Under the pieces are notes generated by a model. It worked only from the letters and a program-made list of their open reading frames with translations. It was not told the DNA's origin and searched no databases. From the NCBI RefSeq assembly GCF_002021565.1, contig NZ_MSZX01000011.1, positions 62,027-126,026 on the forward strand: a DNA stretch of 64,000 bases. Direction: 5' to 3'. Position 1 is the stretch's first letter. Every line of letters starts with the position of its first letter. The position numbers and the translations under genes are program-made. Origin of the DNA: Paenibacillus selenitireducens (lineage in GTDB: Bacteria > Bacillota > Bacilli > Paenibacillales > Paenibacillaceae). Positions 17,670-27,275 of the stretch are shown piece after piece.

Positions 17670-18674
17670 TTACAATTTGCGAACAGAGTCGCGGTAAATA
17701 ATTTTTCCTTGTACCAATATTCTTCCAGATTTCCGATGAGGGTTGCGTATTTTCTCCATCATTAACTTAACAGCGGTTTGAGCCATCATGATCACATCCA
17801 CTTCAACGGTCGTTAAATGCGGTTCTGACAATGTTGAATAGATATCGTTATCAAAGCCGACCACCGAGCAATCATTTGGAATGTCGCATCCTAACTTTTT
17901 CAATTTGAAGATGAGCTCAAGAGCCACTTGGTCACAGTTGCATACAAATGCGGTCGGAAGTGATTCCGGCAATTCAATATCAATAAATTTCCCCCGTTCG
18001 TCCCGATCGTTTAAGATCAGATGATCCTGCAATGGAATCCGATGCTCCAGCAATGATTTGAAGTATCCTAGAAACCGGTCCTGAATACTGCTCGTGGAGT
18101 ATAGATTACCTACGTACGCAATTTGACGATGGCCTTGCTGGATGAGGTAATTGGTTATTTCATAAGCGCCGTAGAAGTTGTCCGTCACGATCGAATCGAT
18201 ATCGGCATGTTCATCGTAGAAATCAAGAAGGATTTTGGGCAGCTCCATTTTTTGTATCGTTTCAATATATCCTTTGCTGACCTGACCGAGAATGATAAAC
18301 CCGTCCACTTTTTTCTCGTAATAGATGCGAGGGAGCGTCATCTGCTCTTCGTCTTCACTATTTAAAATGTGCAAAGTGCTATAGTAACCGCATTCTTCCA
18401 GATTTTTGGAAATCTGCTGGTATATTCTTAAATAAAAGGATTGAGTTAACCCGGTAAACCGTTCAGGAATGACAACGCCGATATTGTATGACAGACCGTC
18501 CTTCATCGACTTGGCAGCGGCGTTATAACGGTAACCCATTTCCAAGGCAAGACTCTTAATCTTCTCCTTGAGTTCCCCGCTAACGCCTTCTTTATCGTTA
18601 ATCGCTTTCGAAACGGTTACAGCACTGATGCCCAATCGATCTGCGATGTCCTTCATCGTTATATTATTTTTCAA
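17670..18674 (-). CDS. LacI family repressor of the glycan operon
   Basis: A 334-residue repressor with an N-terminal LacI helix-turn-helix (ITMKDIADRLGISAVTVSKA) and hinge, then a periplasmic-binding-like sensor domain (IGVVIPERF, later CSVVGFDNDIYSTL). The start at TTG 18674 follows GGGAGGG with 6-nt spacing; ATG 18689 is an alternative. It is divergent from the glycosidase operon that begins at 19050, and the shared region holds two copies of a candidate operator. It therefore probably represses the operon in the absence of an oligosaccharide inducer. Confidence 0.9.
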   Translation of the reverse strand: MKNNITMKDIADRLGISAVTVSKAINDKEGVSGELKEKIKSLALEMGYRYNAAAKSMKDGLSYNIGVVIPERFTGLTQSFYLRIYQQISKNLEECGYYSTLHILNSEDEEQMTLPRIYYEKKVDGFIILGQVSKGYIETIQKMELPKILLDFYDEHADIDSIVTDNFYGAYEITNYLIQQGHRQIAYVGNLYSTSSIQDRFLGYFKSLLEHRIPLQDHLILNDRDERGKFIDIELPESLPTAFVCNCDQVALELIFKLKKLGCDIPNDCSVVGFDNDIYSTLSEPHLTTVEVDVIMMAQTAVKLMMEKIRNPHRKSGRILVQGKIIYRDSVRKL

Positions 18675-18762
18675 CAAATTCCCTCCCATCTATTTCGATT
18701 CCTGCCCTTTGGATTAGTATACATTTTTCTTACTCCCTTATAAATAATGTGATAATTATTAG

Positions 18763-18780
18763 TTTATCGGTAACCTTTAT
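18763..18780 (+). promoter_or_regulatory. Putative LacI operator, site 1
   Basis: TTTATCGGTAACCTTTAT shares TTTATCGkTAACyT with site 2 and is a near-palindrome around CG, as usual for LacI-family operators. It lies about 90 bp upstream of the LacI gene start and may mediate autoregulation or looping. Confidence 0.5.
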
Positions 18781-18939
18781 TAATAATATTAATTAGTTAT
18801 TGTCCAGCTGTCAAATCAGTATATTTCTGAAATGAAATAATTATTATTTGGATATTCATCTGTTTTTCAATGATCAAATCATTACATATAGCAAGAGAAT
18901 ATCAAATTGAAACAGGATACAAATCGAGTATAAAAAAGA

Positions 18940-18968
18940 TTGACGGGTAAGCGCATTCACTATATTAT
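18940..18968 (+). promoter_or_regulatory. Sigma-A promoter of the glycan operon with cre-like spacer
   Basis: TTGACG (18940-18945) and TATTAT (18963-18968) are 17 bp apart. The spacer holds GGTAAGCGCATTCA (18946-18959), which matches 12 of 14 positions of the CcpA consensus TGWNANCGNTNWCA. Confidence 0.55.
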
Positions 18969-18979
18969 GTGTTTATAAC

Positions 18980-18997
18980 TTTATCGTTAACTTAAAT
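18980..18997 (+). promoter_or_regulatory. Putative LacI operator, site 2
   Basis: TTTATCGTTAACTTAAAT begins just after the predicted transcription start (near 18975), the classical position for a roadblock repressor. It shares its core with site 1. Confidence 0.55.
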
Positions 18998-19049
18998 TAT
19001 CTATTAACCGATGAGGGGAGTAAGCAAATGGAAAGGGGTATACGATCCA

Positions 19050-21155
19050 ATGAACATGCAGGAATGGCATAAGCTAATTTTCACGAGTGGTCGGGACTAT
19101 TACATGGTAGGCAATGCACAGGTAACTGGGGTTGTCCAGATTGATAACAGCGGTCCTGGATCGCCAGTTACATTTTTTGTTCAAGACCCACATTATTTTA
19201 AGGAAGCGCAAGCGAAAGACTACTCTTATTTGTTCAGCCAGGAGGAAGGGCTTGAACCTTCCGTATTGACGGTAGCTGTGGATGGGCGCGAATTCCGTGC
19301 CGTAACGAGCAACATTCGCCCGAGGTGGCGCCGGGACGGGTCTTCTATCGTCGATGTGACTTGGTGGGCGGGGCCGGTTCGGGTGACGGAGACATACTTT
19401 GCTTCGATTAGCGAACCGATTGTATACCGCCAGATTCGTTTACATAACAAAGGAGATTTCAGCTGTCGAGTTAAATGCTCGACCCGATTTACACCGAATC
19501 CTCATCATTTCAACCGCAGCGAAACGTTGCTGGATCAACGGGGGTACGTTGCAGTTGGGGAGAAATTTCAAATCGGTTTGATCGGGGTAGAAGGTTCTGG
19601 GGAAAAACCAGTCCTCGAGAGTGGTGAGCAATCGGTGATCGGGTACGAGTGGAATGAACTGTACCCAGGAACAAGTGCGACAGCTGCCTTCGGATATATA
19701 TTCCTTGACAGAACCGACATCGATTACGAGGTGTACGAGAAGCTCTCCCAACAAGATGTGAAGTCGGAAGAACGTGCGGTCGAGAAGAAACGGGCCGAGG
19801 GCATTGTGATTACTAGTGAACATTCGGATGCTAATCATGTCTATCAATCGGCTGTACGCGGCATCAATATATGCTCCTCCGATCGCGGACGGGTGAATGT
19901 CGGCATTTGGCAGTACAGTATGGAATGGACGCGCGACGCGAGCTTTGCTGCAATTGGCGCTATCCATAGCGGACTTTACTCGGAAGCACGTGCCATTTTC
20001 GAACGGCTTGTCAACCATCTCGTTGACGATCAAGGGCGTACCATTCTGTACAATCAGTTCGCTCCTGAACATTTGGAGCAGTTCGATCAATCAGGGCAAT
20101 TACTGTTCGGTCTCGGCTTGTATTATAACTGGACGAAGGATGCGGATTTCATTCGGAAGAGCTGGCCAAAGATCGAAGCGCTGGCGAATCGCCTCTGCAC
20201 TTCGGTCTGCAAGGATCCGGAAACTGGACTTTTCCATAATGTCCGAGATTTCTGGGAGCGCATGGAGATGCACGGCATCGAGGAAGGATACGAGCTTGCA
20301 TACCAGATGTGGCCGGTCATCGGCCTGCGTTCGACGGAATCGCTCGTTCAAGCAGTCGGTACGGATGAAGCCCGCGCGCGCGTCAGCCGTTGGTTGGAAG
20401 AGTCGGAACGAATCTGGAACAATGTTTTGCACCATCCGGTTTATTCCTTCATCGTGGACGGCAAGCTAACGAAACGCAAAGGGCTGGACGGCTCCGTTCA
20501 GGATGTGGTGAAGCCAACAGTCAAGCTGCCAGACGACATTCCGCTCGGCAATGATCGGATTAGCCGCTTGAATCCGGATACGGTTACGACGCTGTCTGTT
20601 GTATACGGCTTGATTGATCCGGCCGGAACCGTGCCCAAGCAAACGGTTGACAGCATGGAATCGCTCTGGAACATGCGTTGGGAAACCGGCGGTTATGACC
20701 GGTATCATACCAGCAGCGAGCCGGATACGCCAGGACCATGGGGATTTGCCAGTATGTTTGTGGCTCGGGCCAATCTGGCGACTCGCGAGTATGAACGCGC
20801 GTTGAGGACGATTTCCTGGTTCGCGCACAATCAAGGCGGCAACGGCGGCGTCTGGCACGAATATGTGCCGATTATTCGCACGAACGCTCCACGGAGCGGG
20901 CCGGTTGTCTGGATCTGGTCGGAGATGACAATGTTCTTTGTCCGTGACGTACTTGGGATCAAGCCTGGGCCGTTCGAGGTGGAGATTCGTCCGAATGTGC
21001 CGCCGCAGATGGGTAAAGTTACGGCGCAAGTGCCAATTCGCGGCAGTCGACTTACGCTTGAGCTGAACGGTAACGAACCTGATGCGGATCGGATCAGAAT
21101 TGACGAAGGTGAATGGATTCGCCTGGCAGATGTTCAATACACCTTGCAATTATAA
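19050..21155 (+). CDS. Six-hairpin glycosidase, specificity unknown
   Basis: A 701-residue cytoplasmic enzyme (no signal peptide). The first ~260 residues form a beta-rich domain (VTWWAGPVRVTETYFAS). The rest looks like an (alpha/alpha)6 barrel as in GH15/GH37/GH63-type glycosidases, with YSMEWTRDASFAAIGAIHSG, WERMEMHGIEEGYELAY and a late WSEMTMFF. The WTRDAS motif recalls the WPRDA of glucoamylase-like enzymes, but I cannot name the family. It heads an operon with GH4, GH2 and GH130 enzymes and a sugar importer. The start at 19050 follows GGAAAGGGG with long spacing; the frame is open from 19011, and a 14-codon uORF overlaps the start. Confidence 0.75.
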   Translation: MNMQEWHKLIFTSGRDYYMVGNAQVTGVVQIDNSGPGSPVTFFVQDPHYFKEAQAKDYSYLFSQEEGLEPSVLTVAVDGREFRAVTSNIRPRWRRDGSSIVDVTWWAGPVRVTETYFASISEPIVYRQIRLHNKGDFSCRVKCSTRFTPNPHHFNRSETLLDQRGYVAVGEKFQIGLIGVEGSGEKPVLESGEQSVIGYEWNELYPGTSATAAFGYIFLDRTDIDYEVYEKLSQQDVKSEERAVEKKRAEGIVITSEHSDANHVYQSAVRGINICSSDRGRVNVGIWQYSMEWTRDASFAAIGAIHSGLYSEARAIFERLVNHLVDDQGRTILYNQFAPEHLEQFDQSGQLLFGLGLYYNWTKDADFIRKSWPKIEALANRLCTSVCKDPETGLFHNVRDFWERMEMHGIEEGYELAYQMWPVIGLRSTESLVQAVGTDEARARVSRWLEESERIWNNVLHHPVYSFIVDGKLTKRKGLDGSVQDVVKPTVKLPDDIPLGNDRISRLNPDTVTTLSVVYGLIDPAGTVPKQTVDSMESLWNMRWETGGYDRYHTSSEPDTPGPWGFASMFVARANLATREYERALRTISWFAHNQGGNGGVWHEYVPIIRTNAPRSGPVVWIWSEMTMFFVRDVLGIKPGPFEVEIRPNVPPQMGKVTAQVPIRGSRLTLELNGNEPDADRIRIDEGEWIRLADVQYTLQL

Positions 21156-21175
21156 ATTTGGGGAGGGAATGAAGT

Positions 21176-22468
21176 ATGAAACAAGTGAAAATTGCTATGA
21201 TTGGCGCCGGAAGCTTTGTATTCAGCATGAGCCTATTATATGACATGATCGTGGAAAGCCAGCTGCCTGGAAGCAAGCTGGTGCTTATGGATGTTAACCT
21301 TGCATCGGCAGAGCGCATGGCTAAGATTGCCCGCATTATGGCGGCGGAATCCGGCGTGAGTATGTCGATCGAGGCGACGTCCGACCTGACCGCTGCGCTG
21401 AAAGATGCTGATTATGTCACCACTTCAGTAGCAGCAGGTTTAATCAAACGGTATGACACAGACCGCGAAATTATTTTGAAATACGGTATCAAGGAGCCAG
21501 TGAGCGAATGTGGAGGCGTAGGGGGGTTGTCCTATACACTTCGTTCCGTTCAACTCGTTATGGATATCGTCCGCGAAATGGAGCGGGTATGTCCCAATGC
21601 TTGGCTGCTTAATGTCAGCAACCCGCTGCCTCGTGTCATGACTGCGGTTGCGCGCCATTCGAGTATTCGGGGTCTTGGGTTTTGCAGCGTGGCTCAAGGC
21701 GGCGTAGATGGCTACCTCAATGTTTCTTCGTGGCTGCATCGTCATGCCGAGGAGCTGGATGTCGTCAGCGCTGGATTGAATCATTTTAGCTGGCTGCTGT
21801 CTGTACGCGATCGGTCCACCGGAGAAGATTTGCTGGCCGAGGCGAATGAAGCTGTACGTCGGGGGGCATGGGAGTGGCAGCCACGTACACCGGGATGGCT
21901 GGAGCAGTACGGTTCGGTGCCGCTTGCGGGTGATAGCCATACAGGTGAATATTTGCCTTTTCCTGATGAGATTAAAGTTTCGGAGCATGGAGGTTATCAC
22001 GGGTCTGACGAGGAGCGTGTAGAACGGCTGCGGCGTTTGGAGGAAGCGGCCAATGGCCGATACCCATGGCAGGAGATGCTGGAGAACCGTTCTTGGGAAC
22101 GGCCGGGATTGGTCATCCACGCACTGGCAACGAATACGTCGCTTAAGCAGAACATGCTGAACATTCCAAACCGTGGATATATTCGTAACTTGCCTGACGA
22201 AATTATCGTGGAAGTGCCGGCAAACATAACGAACGGCAAGGTTGAAGGCTGTGTTGTTGGCGATTTGCCTGAACCGGTCCGGCAGCTGTGCGAGCAAGTT
22301 TCCCGCGTGCACGAATGCAGTGTTCGCGCTGCGGTAACGGGCGATATGGACTTGGTTGACGAGGCGATTGATATCGATCCAGCCATTACACAGAAGGCGG
22401 CGGCCAAAGAGGCGATCCGCGAATTGATTCGTGTGAATGCGGATGTACTGCCGTTGTTTAAACACTAA
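21176..22468 (+). CDS. NAD-dependent GH4 family glycosidase
   Basis: A 430-residue GH4 enzyme. GH4 proteins cleave alpha- or beta-glycosides by a redox-elimination mechanism that uses NAD+ and Mn2+. The N-terminal Rossmann motif is IAMIGAGSFVFS. Next come NVSNPLPRVMTA and a likely metal-binding Cys in GLGFCSVAQ, then a likely metal-binding His in AGLNHFSW. Many GH4 members read CH at the Cys position; here it is CS. The specificity (alpha-glucosidase, alpha-galactosidase or glucuronidase type) cannot be read. It follows the six-hairpin gene by 20 bp behind GGGGAGGG. Confidence 0.85.
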   Translation: MKQVKIAMIGAGSFVFSMSLLYDMIVESQLPGSKLVLMDVNLASAERMAKIARIMAAESGVSMSIEATSDLTAALKDADYVTTSVAAGLIKRYDTDREIILKYGIKEPVSECGGVGGLSYTLRSVQLVMDIVREMERVCPNAWLLNVSNPLPRVMTAVARHSSIRGLGFCSVAQGGVDGYLNVSSWLHRHAEELDVVSAGLNHFSWLLSVRDRSTGEDLLAEANEAVRRGAWEWQPRTPGWLEQYGSVPLAGDSHTGEYLPFPDEIKVSEHGGYHGSDEERVERLRRLEEAANGRYPWQEMLENRSWERPGLVIHALATNTSLKQNMLNIPNRGYIRNLPDEIIVEVPANITNGKVEGCVVGDLPEPVRQLCEQVSRVHECSVRAAVTGDMDLVDEAIDIDPAITQKAAAKEAIRELIRVNADVLPLFKH

Positions 22469-22505
22469 CAAAAACAACAACATCATGGAAATAGAGGTGT
22501 CGTAA

Positions 22506-24986
22506 TTGGTTGAGTTGAAACTCGAAGGCAAGTGGAAAATGAAAGCCCTTTCGGAAACGGATTGGTACGAAGCTTCTGTGCCCGGTTCCGTTATGAATGA
22601 CCTTTTGAACGCGAAAGTGATTGAAGACCCGTTTTACCGGGATAACGAAGATAAATATTTACCGCTTGCACAGAACGATTACGAATATGTGCACACATTC
22701 ACGGTCGATCCCGAATTGCTCGGCAGCGATAGGCTGGAGCTTCGTTGCGAAGGGTTGGACACGCTGGCTGAAGTGGAAGTCAACGGTCAATTGCTCGGCA
22801 GAACAGATAACATGCACCGCACTTATTTATTTGATGTTAAGCGTCTGCTGAAAGCCGGACAAAATGACATGCGAATTGTGTTTCGCTCCCCGGTTCAATA
22901 TGTCACAGCCAAACATGACGAACAAAAGCTGTGGGGGATTGACTGTACGGTGGACGGCTATCCTCACCTGCGTAAAGCTCATTACATGTTCGGTTGGGAT
23001 TGGGGGCCCAAAATTCCAGATGCAGGCATCTGGCGTTCGATCTCTTTACAAGGCTACAGCCATGGACGGCTTGAAGATGTGTATGTGACCCAGCAGCATG
23101 ACAACGGTCGGGTGACGCTGCGCGTCCGCAATCGGATTGAACAGTGGAATGCTGCGGCAGAATACGCAATTGAAGCGGTGCTTACTTCTCCGAATGGCGA
23201 AGAGGCAGCGAAGTCGATCAGGCCGGTGTCTGCCACGGAAGAATGGATTGAGCTGGAAGTTGCATATCCACAGCTGTGGTGGCCTAACGGCTATGGGGAT
23301 CAACCTCTGTATCGTCTGGAGATTCGCCTGCTCGCAGGAGGAGAGGCGATCGATCAAGAGTCGATGAACATCGGGCTTAGAACCATTCGCATCCGCCGGG
23401 AACCGGACGAATGGGGAGAATCGTTCGAATTCGAGATCAACGGCATGTCCATTTTCTCCATGGGCGCCAACTATATACCGGAGGACAACCTCATTTCGAG
23501 GAGTACCCGCGACCGAACCGAACAGCTGCTGCGTGATTGTGTCGAAGCGAATTTCAATATGATTCGGGTGTGGGGCGGCGGATTTTATCCAAATGACGAT
23601 TTCTTCGACCTGTGTGATCGATATGGCCTTATCGTCTGGCAAGATTTCATGTTCGCCTGCGGGGTATATCGAATGACGCCGGAGTTTACAGAGAGCATCG
23701 CCAAGGAAGCTGAAGACAATATTCGCCGCATTCGGCATCATGCGTGTCTTGGATTATGGTGCGGCAACAACGAAATGGAAGAGGGCTGGGCTCATTGGGG
23801 GTTTCCGAAGACGGCTCAGCTTCGCACAGATTATATTAAGCAATTCGAGTTTCTGCTTCCCGATCTGGTCAGCAAACACGACCCGGAAAGGTATTACTGG
23901 CCTTCGTCTCCATCCTCGGGCGGAAGCTTCGACGATCCGAATGATCAGAATCGCGGTGACGTTCATTACTGGGAAGTTTGGCACAGCCAAAAGCCGTTCA
24001 CAGAATACCGCAATTACCATTTCCGCTTTGCGTCGGAGTACGGTTTCCAATCGTTTCCTTCACTGAAGACGGTAGAAAGCTACACGTTGCCCGAAGATCG
24101 CAACATCTTTTCCTACATCATGGAGAAGCATCAGAAGAACGGTGCGGCGAACGGTAAAATATTGTATTACCTGTCCGAGTATCTAAAGTACCCAAAAGAT
24201 TTTGATTCGCTGCTGTATGCATCGCAAATTTTGCAGGCGGAAGCAATTAAATACGGAGTTGAACATTGGCGCCGCCATCGGGGACGCTGCATGGGATCCT
24301 TGTACTGGCAATTGAACGATTGCTGGCCGGTTGCTTCGTGGTCAAGCATTGACAGCTTTGGACGCTGGAAAGCGCTGCATTATTTCGCTAAAAAATTCTA
24401 CACACCGGTACTGTTGTCCGCCTGCGAAGGTGAAAGCGATGTTTCGCTGCATGTGACCAACGACCGAACGGGCGTGTTCCAGGGACGTGTGGAATGGCAG
24501 CTTCGCGATCATCAGGAACATGTGTTGGCAAGCGGAGGACAAGAGGTTGAGGTAGCCCCGTTAACGGCATCGATGATTGAACAACTGGACTTCCAAGCCG
24601 AATTGGCGGGGGAAGCGCGCAGACGCGTATATCTCGAATACTCGCTGATTGAGCATGGGGAAAAGACGGAAACGGGTACGATTCTGTTTACAAAACCGAA
24701 GCATTTTGAGTTCCTCGATCCACATATTACTGCGGACGTTGAAGAAAGGGAGGAAGCGTTTATCCTTCATCTTCATGCGGTTGCATTCGCTAAATATGTT
24801 GAGCTCGATTTGATCGGCGCAGATGCGAAGTTCAGTGACAACTATTTTGATGTGTCCGCAGGCAGCATCAAGCAAGTGGTTGTACGCAAAGAGGATATGT
24901 CGAAAGCGCTTGATTTGCAGCAATTTAAACAGGCGCTGCAGATCCGAAGCGTTGTAGATTTAGAATCAAAAAATACGATTTCCTAG
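22506..24986 (+). CDS. GH2 beta-mannosidase
   Basis: An 826-residue intracellular GH2 enzyme with the usual order: a jelly-roll sugar-binding domain, an Ig-like domain, a TIM barrel from about residue 300, then C-terminal beta domains. The acid/base Glu423 lies in GNNEMEEGW and the nucleophile Glu511 in FASEYGFQSFP. The N-terminal WYEASVPGSVMNDLL and the MFGWDWGPKIPDAGIW segment are typical of beta-mannosidases rather than beta-galactosidases. It starts with TTG at 22506 after GAGGTG. It would release mannose from imported beta-mannosides together with the GH130 phosphorylase at the operon end. Confidence 0.9.
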   Translation: MVELKLEGKWKMKALSETDWYEASVPGSVMNDLLNAKVIEDPFYRDNEDKYLPLAQNDYEYVHTFTVDPELLGSDRLELRCEGLDTLAEVEVNGQLLGRTDNMHRTYLFDVKRLLKAGQNDMRIVFRSPVQYVTAKHDEQKLWGIDCTVDGYPHLRKAHYMFGWDWGPKIPDAGIWRSISLQGYSHGRLEDVYVTQQHDNGRVTLRVRNRIEQWNAAAEYAIEAVLTSPNGEEAAKSIRPVSATEEWIELEVAYPQLWWPNGYGDQPLYRLEIRLLAGGEAIDQESMNIGLRTIRIRREPDEWGESFEFEINGMSIFSMGANYIPEDNLISRSTRDRTEQLLRDCVEANFNMIRVWGGGFYPNDDFFDLCDRYGLIVWQDFMFACGVYRMTPEFTESIAKEAEDNIRRIRHHACLGLWCGNNEMEEGWAHWGFPKTAQLRTDYIKQFEFLLPDLVSKHDPERYYWPSSPSSGGSFDDPNDQNRGDVHYWEVWHSQKPFTEYRNYHFRFASEYGFQSFPSLKTVESYTLPEDRNIFSYIMEKHQKNGAANGKILYYLSEYLKYPKDFDSLLYASQILQAEAIKYGVEHWRRHRGRCMGSLYWQLNDCWPVASWSSIDSFGRWKALHYFAKKFYTPVLLSACEGESDVSLHVTNDRTGVFQGRVEWQLRDHQEHVLASGGQEVEVAPLTASMIEQLDFQAELAGEARRRVYLEYSLIEHGEKTETGTILFTKPKHFEFLDPHITADVEEREEAFILHLHAVAFAKYVELDLIGADAKFSDNYFDVSAGSIKQVVVRKEDMSKALDLQQFKQALQIRSVVDLESKNTIS

Positions 24987-25000
24987 GAGAGATGAAACGT

Positions 25001-26317
25001 ATGAAGATTAAACCATGGATTGCAACTATCGTGTCTGTATTTATGTTAACGGCAGTAATTGGCTGCTCCTCTTCCCAATCCGGAGGAACGGACTCCGCTT
25101 CACAAGCGCCAAATAAGGAAACGTCTAAGGAAAAGGTCGAGCTGAACTTCTGGTACGGGTGGGCCGGAAAAGAAGGCGAAGCGATGGAAGGCCTGATTTC
25201 GGAGTTTAATCAAAGCCAGGATCGTATCACAGTCAAAGGGCTGACGCAAGGGGACAACCAAAAACAAATGGCGGCCATTACAGGCGGTAATCCGCCGGAT
25301 CTTGCGACGAACGACGCTGCCAATGTCGGGGCATGGGGCTCTAAAGGGGCAATGATGGCGCTGGAAGATCTCATCTCTCAGAACAAAACCGACTTGTCCG
25401 ATTTTATTCCGGCCGCCCTCGACGCTGTGAAATATAACGGTAAAATATATGCTTTGCCAGTTGCCGTTCACGTCAAGATGTTGTTCTACAACAAAGACTT
25501 GCTGAAGGAGGCGGGTTATGACGCGCCGCCTAAAACGATGGCCGAGTTGAAGGTCATGTCGGAAAAGCTGACCCAAATGAATGGAAAGAGTCTGGAAAGA
25601 GTTGCTATACCTCCAATGCTTGATCCTTTCGCGACTTCGTTCGCATTCGGCGGTTTGTTCTGGGACGATCAGAACAAACAAGTAACGTCGGACAACGAGG
25701 GCATCAAAAAAGCTTTTCAGTACGTAAAAGGCATGTGGTCTAAATATGACTCGAAAGAGCTGGATCGGTTTTCTTCTGCGCTTGGCAACTATGCGTCAGC
25801 ACAGAACCCGTTCTTCACCGGCAAATATGCGATGACAATCGATGGCGAATGGCTGCCTACATTTATCAAGCAATATGCGCCAAACTTGAACTATGGCCTG
25901 ACACCTGTGCCGTACGACGAGAGCGATCCGGGCTTGAAGGATGCAGGTCAGCTGCTGACAACGATTCTGTACATTCCAAGAGGGGCAAAGCATCCTCAAG
26001 AAGCGTACGAATTTATGCAGTGGCTGCTCTCGAAGGAGAGCAGTGTGAAATTGATGTCTAAAATCGGTAATTTGCCTCCACGCAAAAGCGCGGCGGACGA
26101 CCCGGCATTAGCGAGCGTTCCGGGCTTTAAGGATTTCCTTGCCTATCTGGGTGGGCCGAATATTAAATCTTTCCCAACGCTGCCGTTCGGCAATGAATAT
26201 ATGGCAGAAGTTTGGAAACAGTACGATAGTTTCCTCCGGGACAAAGTGACGCTTGATGAAGCTTTGCAAAATATTAAGAATCAAATACAGCCCCTTGTCG
26301 CCAAAACGATGAAATAA
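25001..26317 (+). CDS. Sugar ABC importer substrate-binding lipoprotein
   Basis: A 438-residue family-1 binding protein. The lipobox is VIGC with Cys22 as the lipidated residue, followed by a Ser-rich linker. The mature part starts ELNFWYGWAGKEGEAMEGLI, as in oligosaccharide-binding proteins of the MalE/UgpB type. I chose ATG 25001 because AGGAGA at 24985 is then 10 nt away; ATG 24992 is too close. Lying between beta-mannosidase and permeases, it should deliver beta-mannoside or related oligosaccharides. Confidence 0.9.
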   Translation: MKIKPWIATIVSVFMLTAVIGCSSSQSGGTDSASQAPNKETSKEKVELNFWYGWAGKEGEAMEGLISEFNQSQDRITVKGLTQGDNQKQMAAITGGNPPDLATNDAANVGAWGSKGAMMALEDLISQNKTDLSDFIPAALDAVKYNGKIYALPVAVHVKMLFYNKDLLKEAGYDAPPKTMAELKVMSEKLTQMNGKSLERVAIPPMLDPFATSFAFGGLFWDDQNKQVTSDNEGIKKAFQYVKGMWSKYDSKELDRFSSALGNYASAQNPFFTGKYAMTIDGEWLPTFIKQYAPNLNYGLTPVPYDESDPGLKDAGQLLTTILYIPRGAKHPQEAYEFMQWLLSKESSVKLMSKIGNLPPRKSAADDPALASVPGFKDFLAYLGGPNIKSFPTLPFGNEYMAEVWKQYDSFLRDKVTLDEALQNIKNQIQPLVAKTMK

Positions 26318-26386
26318 CCTGCATTGAAGGGGGGCCGCTGGACAGCGGAACCCCGCATCTGTTAATTGAAAGCGAGGAGCCATAGA

Positions 26387-27274
26387 ATGAATACTTCACG
26401 CAAAAGCTTTTTGACCGGGTTTTTATTCGCGTCCCCGTGGATAATCGGCTTTTTGGTTTTGGGATTGTTCCCATTTGTCATGTCTTTTTATTACAGTATG
26501 ACGGATTACGATTTATTCCAACCCCCGAAGTGGGTAGGACTCGACAATTACATTGCGATTTTCCAAGATGAAAATTTTTATAAATCTTTAAAGAATACGC
26601 TGTTTATGGCTTTTATCGCGGTACCGATCAATCTCATAGCTTGCTTGCTTGTTGCTTTGATGCTCAATATGAAAGTCAAAGGAATTGCGATTTTTCGGAC
26701 CGTCTTTTATCTTCCGTCTGTCATTCCCGCCGTGGCGGGAGCTATGCTGTGGAGCTGGATATTAAACCCGCAGTACGGATTGCTGAACATCATATTGCGC
26801 GCTTTAGGTCTCCCGGATCCCTCGTGGCTTACCGATCCCGCATTTACGAAGCCTTCATTGATTCTTATGGGATTTTGGGGAGCTGGAGCGGGCGCGTTGA
26901 TCTTCCTGGCCGCGCTGCAAGGCGTTCCAAGAATGTTTCATGAAGCAGCGGAAATCGATGGCGCTAACGCATGGGATCGTTTTCGCCATATCACATTGCC
27001 TGCCTTATCTCCAGTTACGTTGTTTCAACTGATTATGGGCCTGATCGGAGCGTTTCAAATTTTTACCGAATCGTTTATTCTGATGGGTGGATCGAACGGT
27101 GGTCCAGACCAGTCGATGTTGTTCTACGCAGTGAACGTGTATCAAGAAGCATTCTCGTTCTTGCATATGGGATACGCTTCCGCGCTGGCGTGGGTATTGT
27201 TTGTTATCGTGGTGCTGATTACGATTGTTATCTTCAAAACATCCATGCGTTGGGTCTATTACGGGGGGGAGTAA
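26387..27274 (+). CDS. Sugar ABC importer permease (MalF-like)
   Basis: A 295-residue permease of the CUT1 group with six helices and the EAA loop FHEAAEIDGANAWDRFRHIT. ATG 26387 follows GCGAGGAGCC; the frame is open to 26366 without a better site. The ATPase is not encoded here, so a shared MsmX-type ATPase is expected. Confidence 0.9.
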   Translation: MNTSRKSFLTGFLFASPWIIGFLVLGLFPFVMSFYYSMTDYDLFQPPKWVGLDNYIAIFQDENFYKSLKNTLFMAFIAVPINLIACLLVALMLNMKVKGIAIFRTVFYLPSVIPAVAGAMLWSWILNPQYGLLNIILRALGLPDPSWLTDPAFTKPSLILMGFWGAGAGALIFLAALQGVPRMFHEAAEIDGANAWDRFRHITLPALSPVTLFQLIMGLIGAFQIFTESFILMGGSNGGPDQSMLFYAVNVYQEAFSFLHMGYASALAWVLFVIVVLITIVIFKTSMRWVYYGGE

Positions 27275-27275
27275 A

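Larger units (their letters stand above)
18675..19049. other. Divergent regulatory region between LacI gene and glycan operon
   Basis: A very AT-rich 375-bp interval. It holds the operon promoter, a possible cre site and two LacI-type operator candidates listed separately. No gene is supported except a possible 14-codon uORF at 19028-19072, which has the best ribosome binding site (GAGGGGAG) and overlaps the first structural gene. Confidence 0.6.

Noticed and set aside
20466-21149. 227-codon open frame on the minus strand
   Set aside because: Antisense to the six-hairpin glycosidase gene, with no family features.
21440-22531. 363-codon open frame on the minus strand
   Set aside because: It lies wholly antisense to the GH4 gene, lacks domain-like sequence and a ribosome binding site; it is a shadow of that gene's codon usage.
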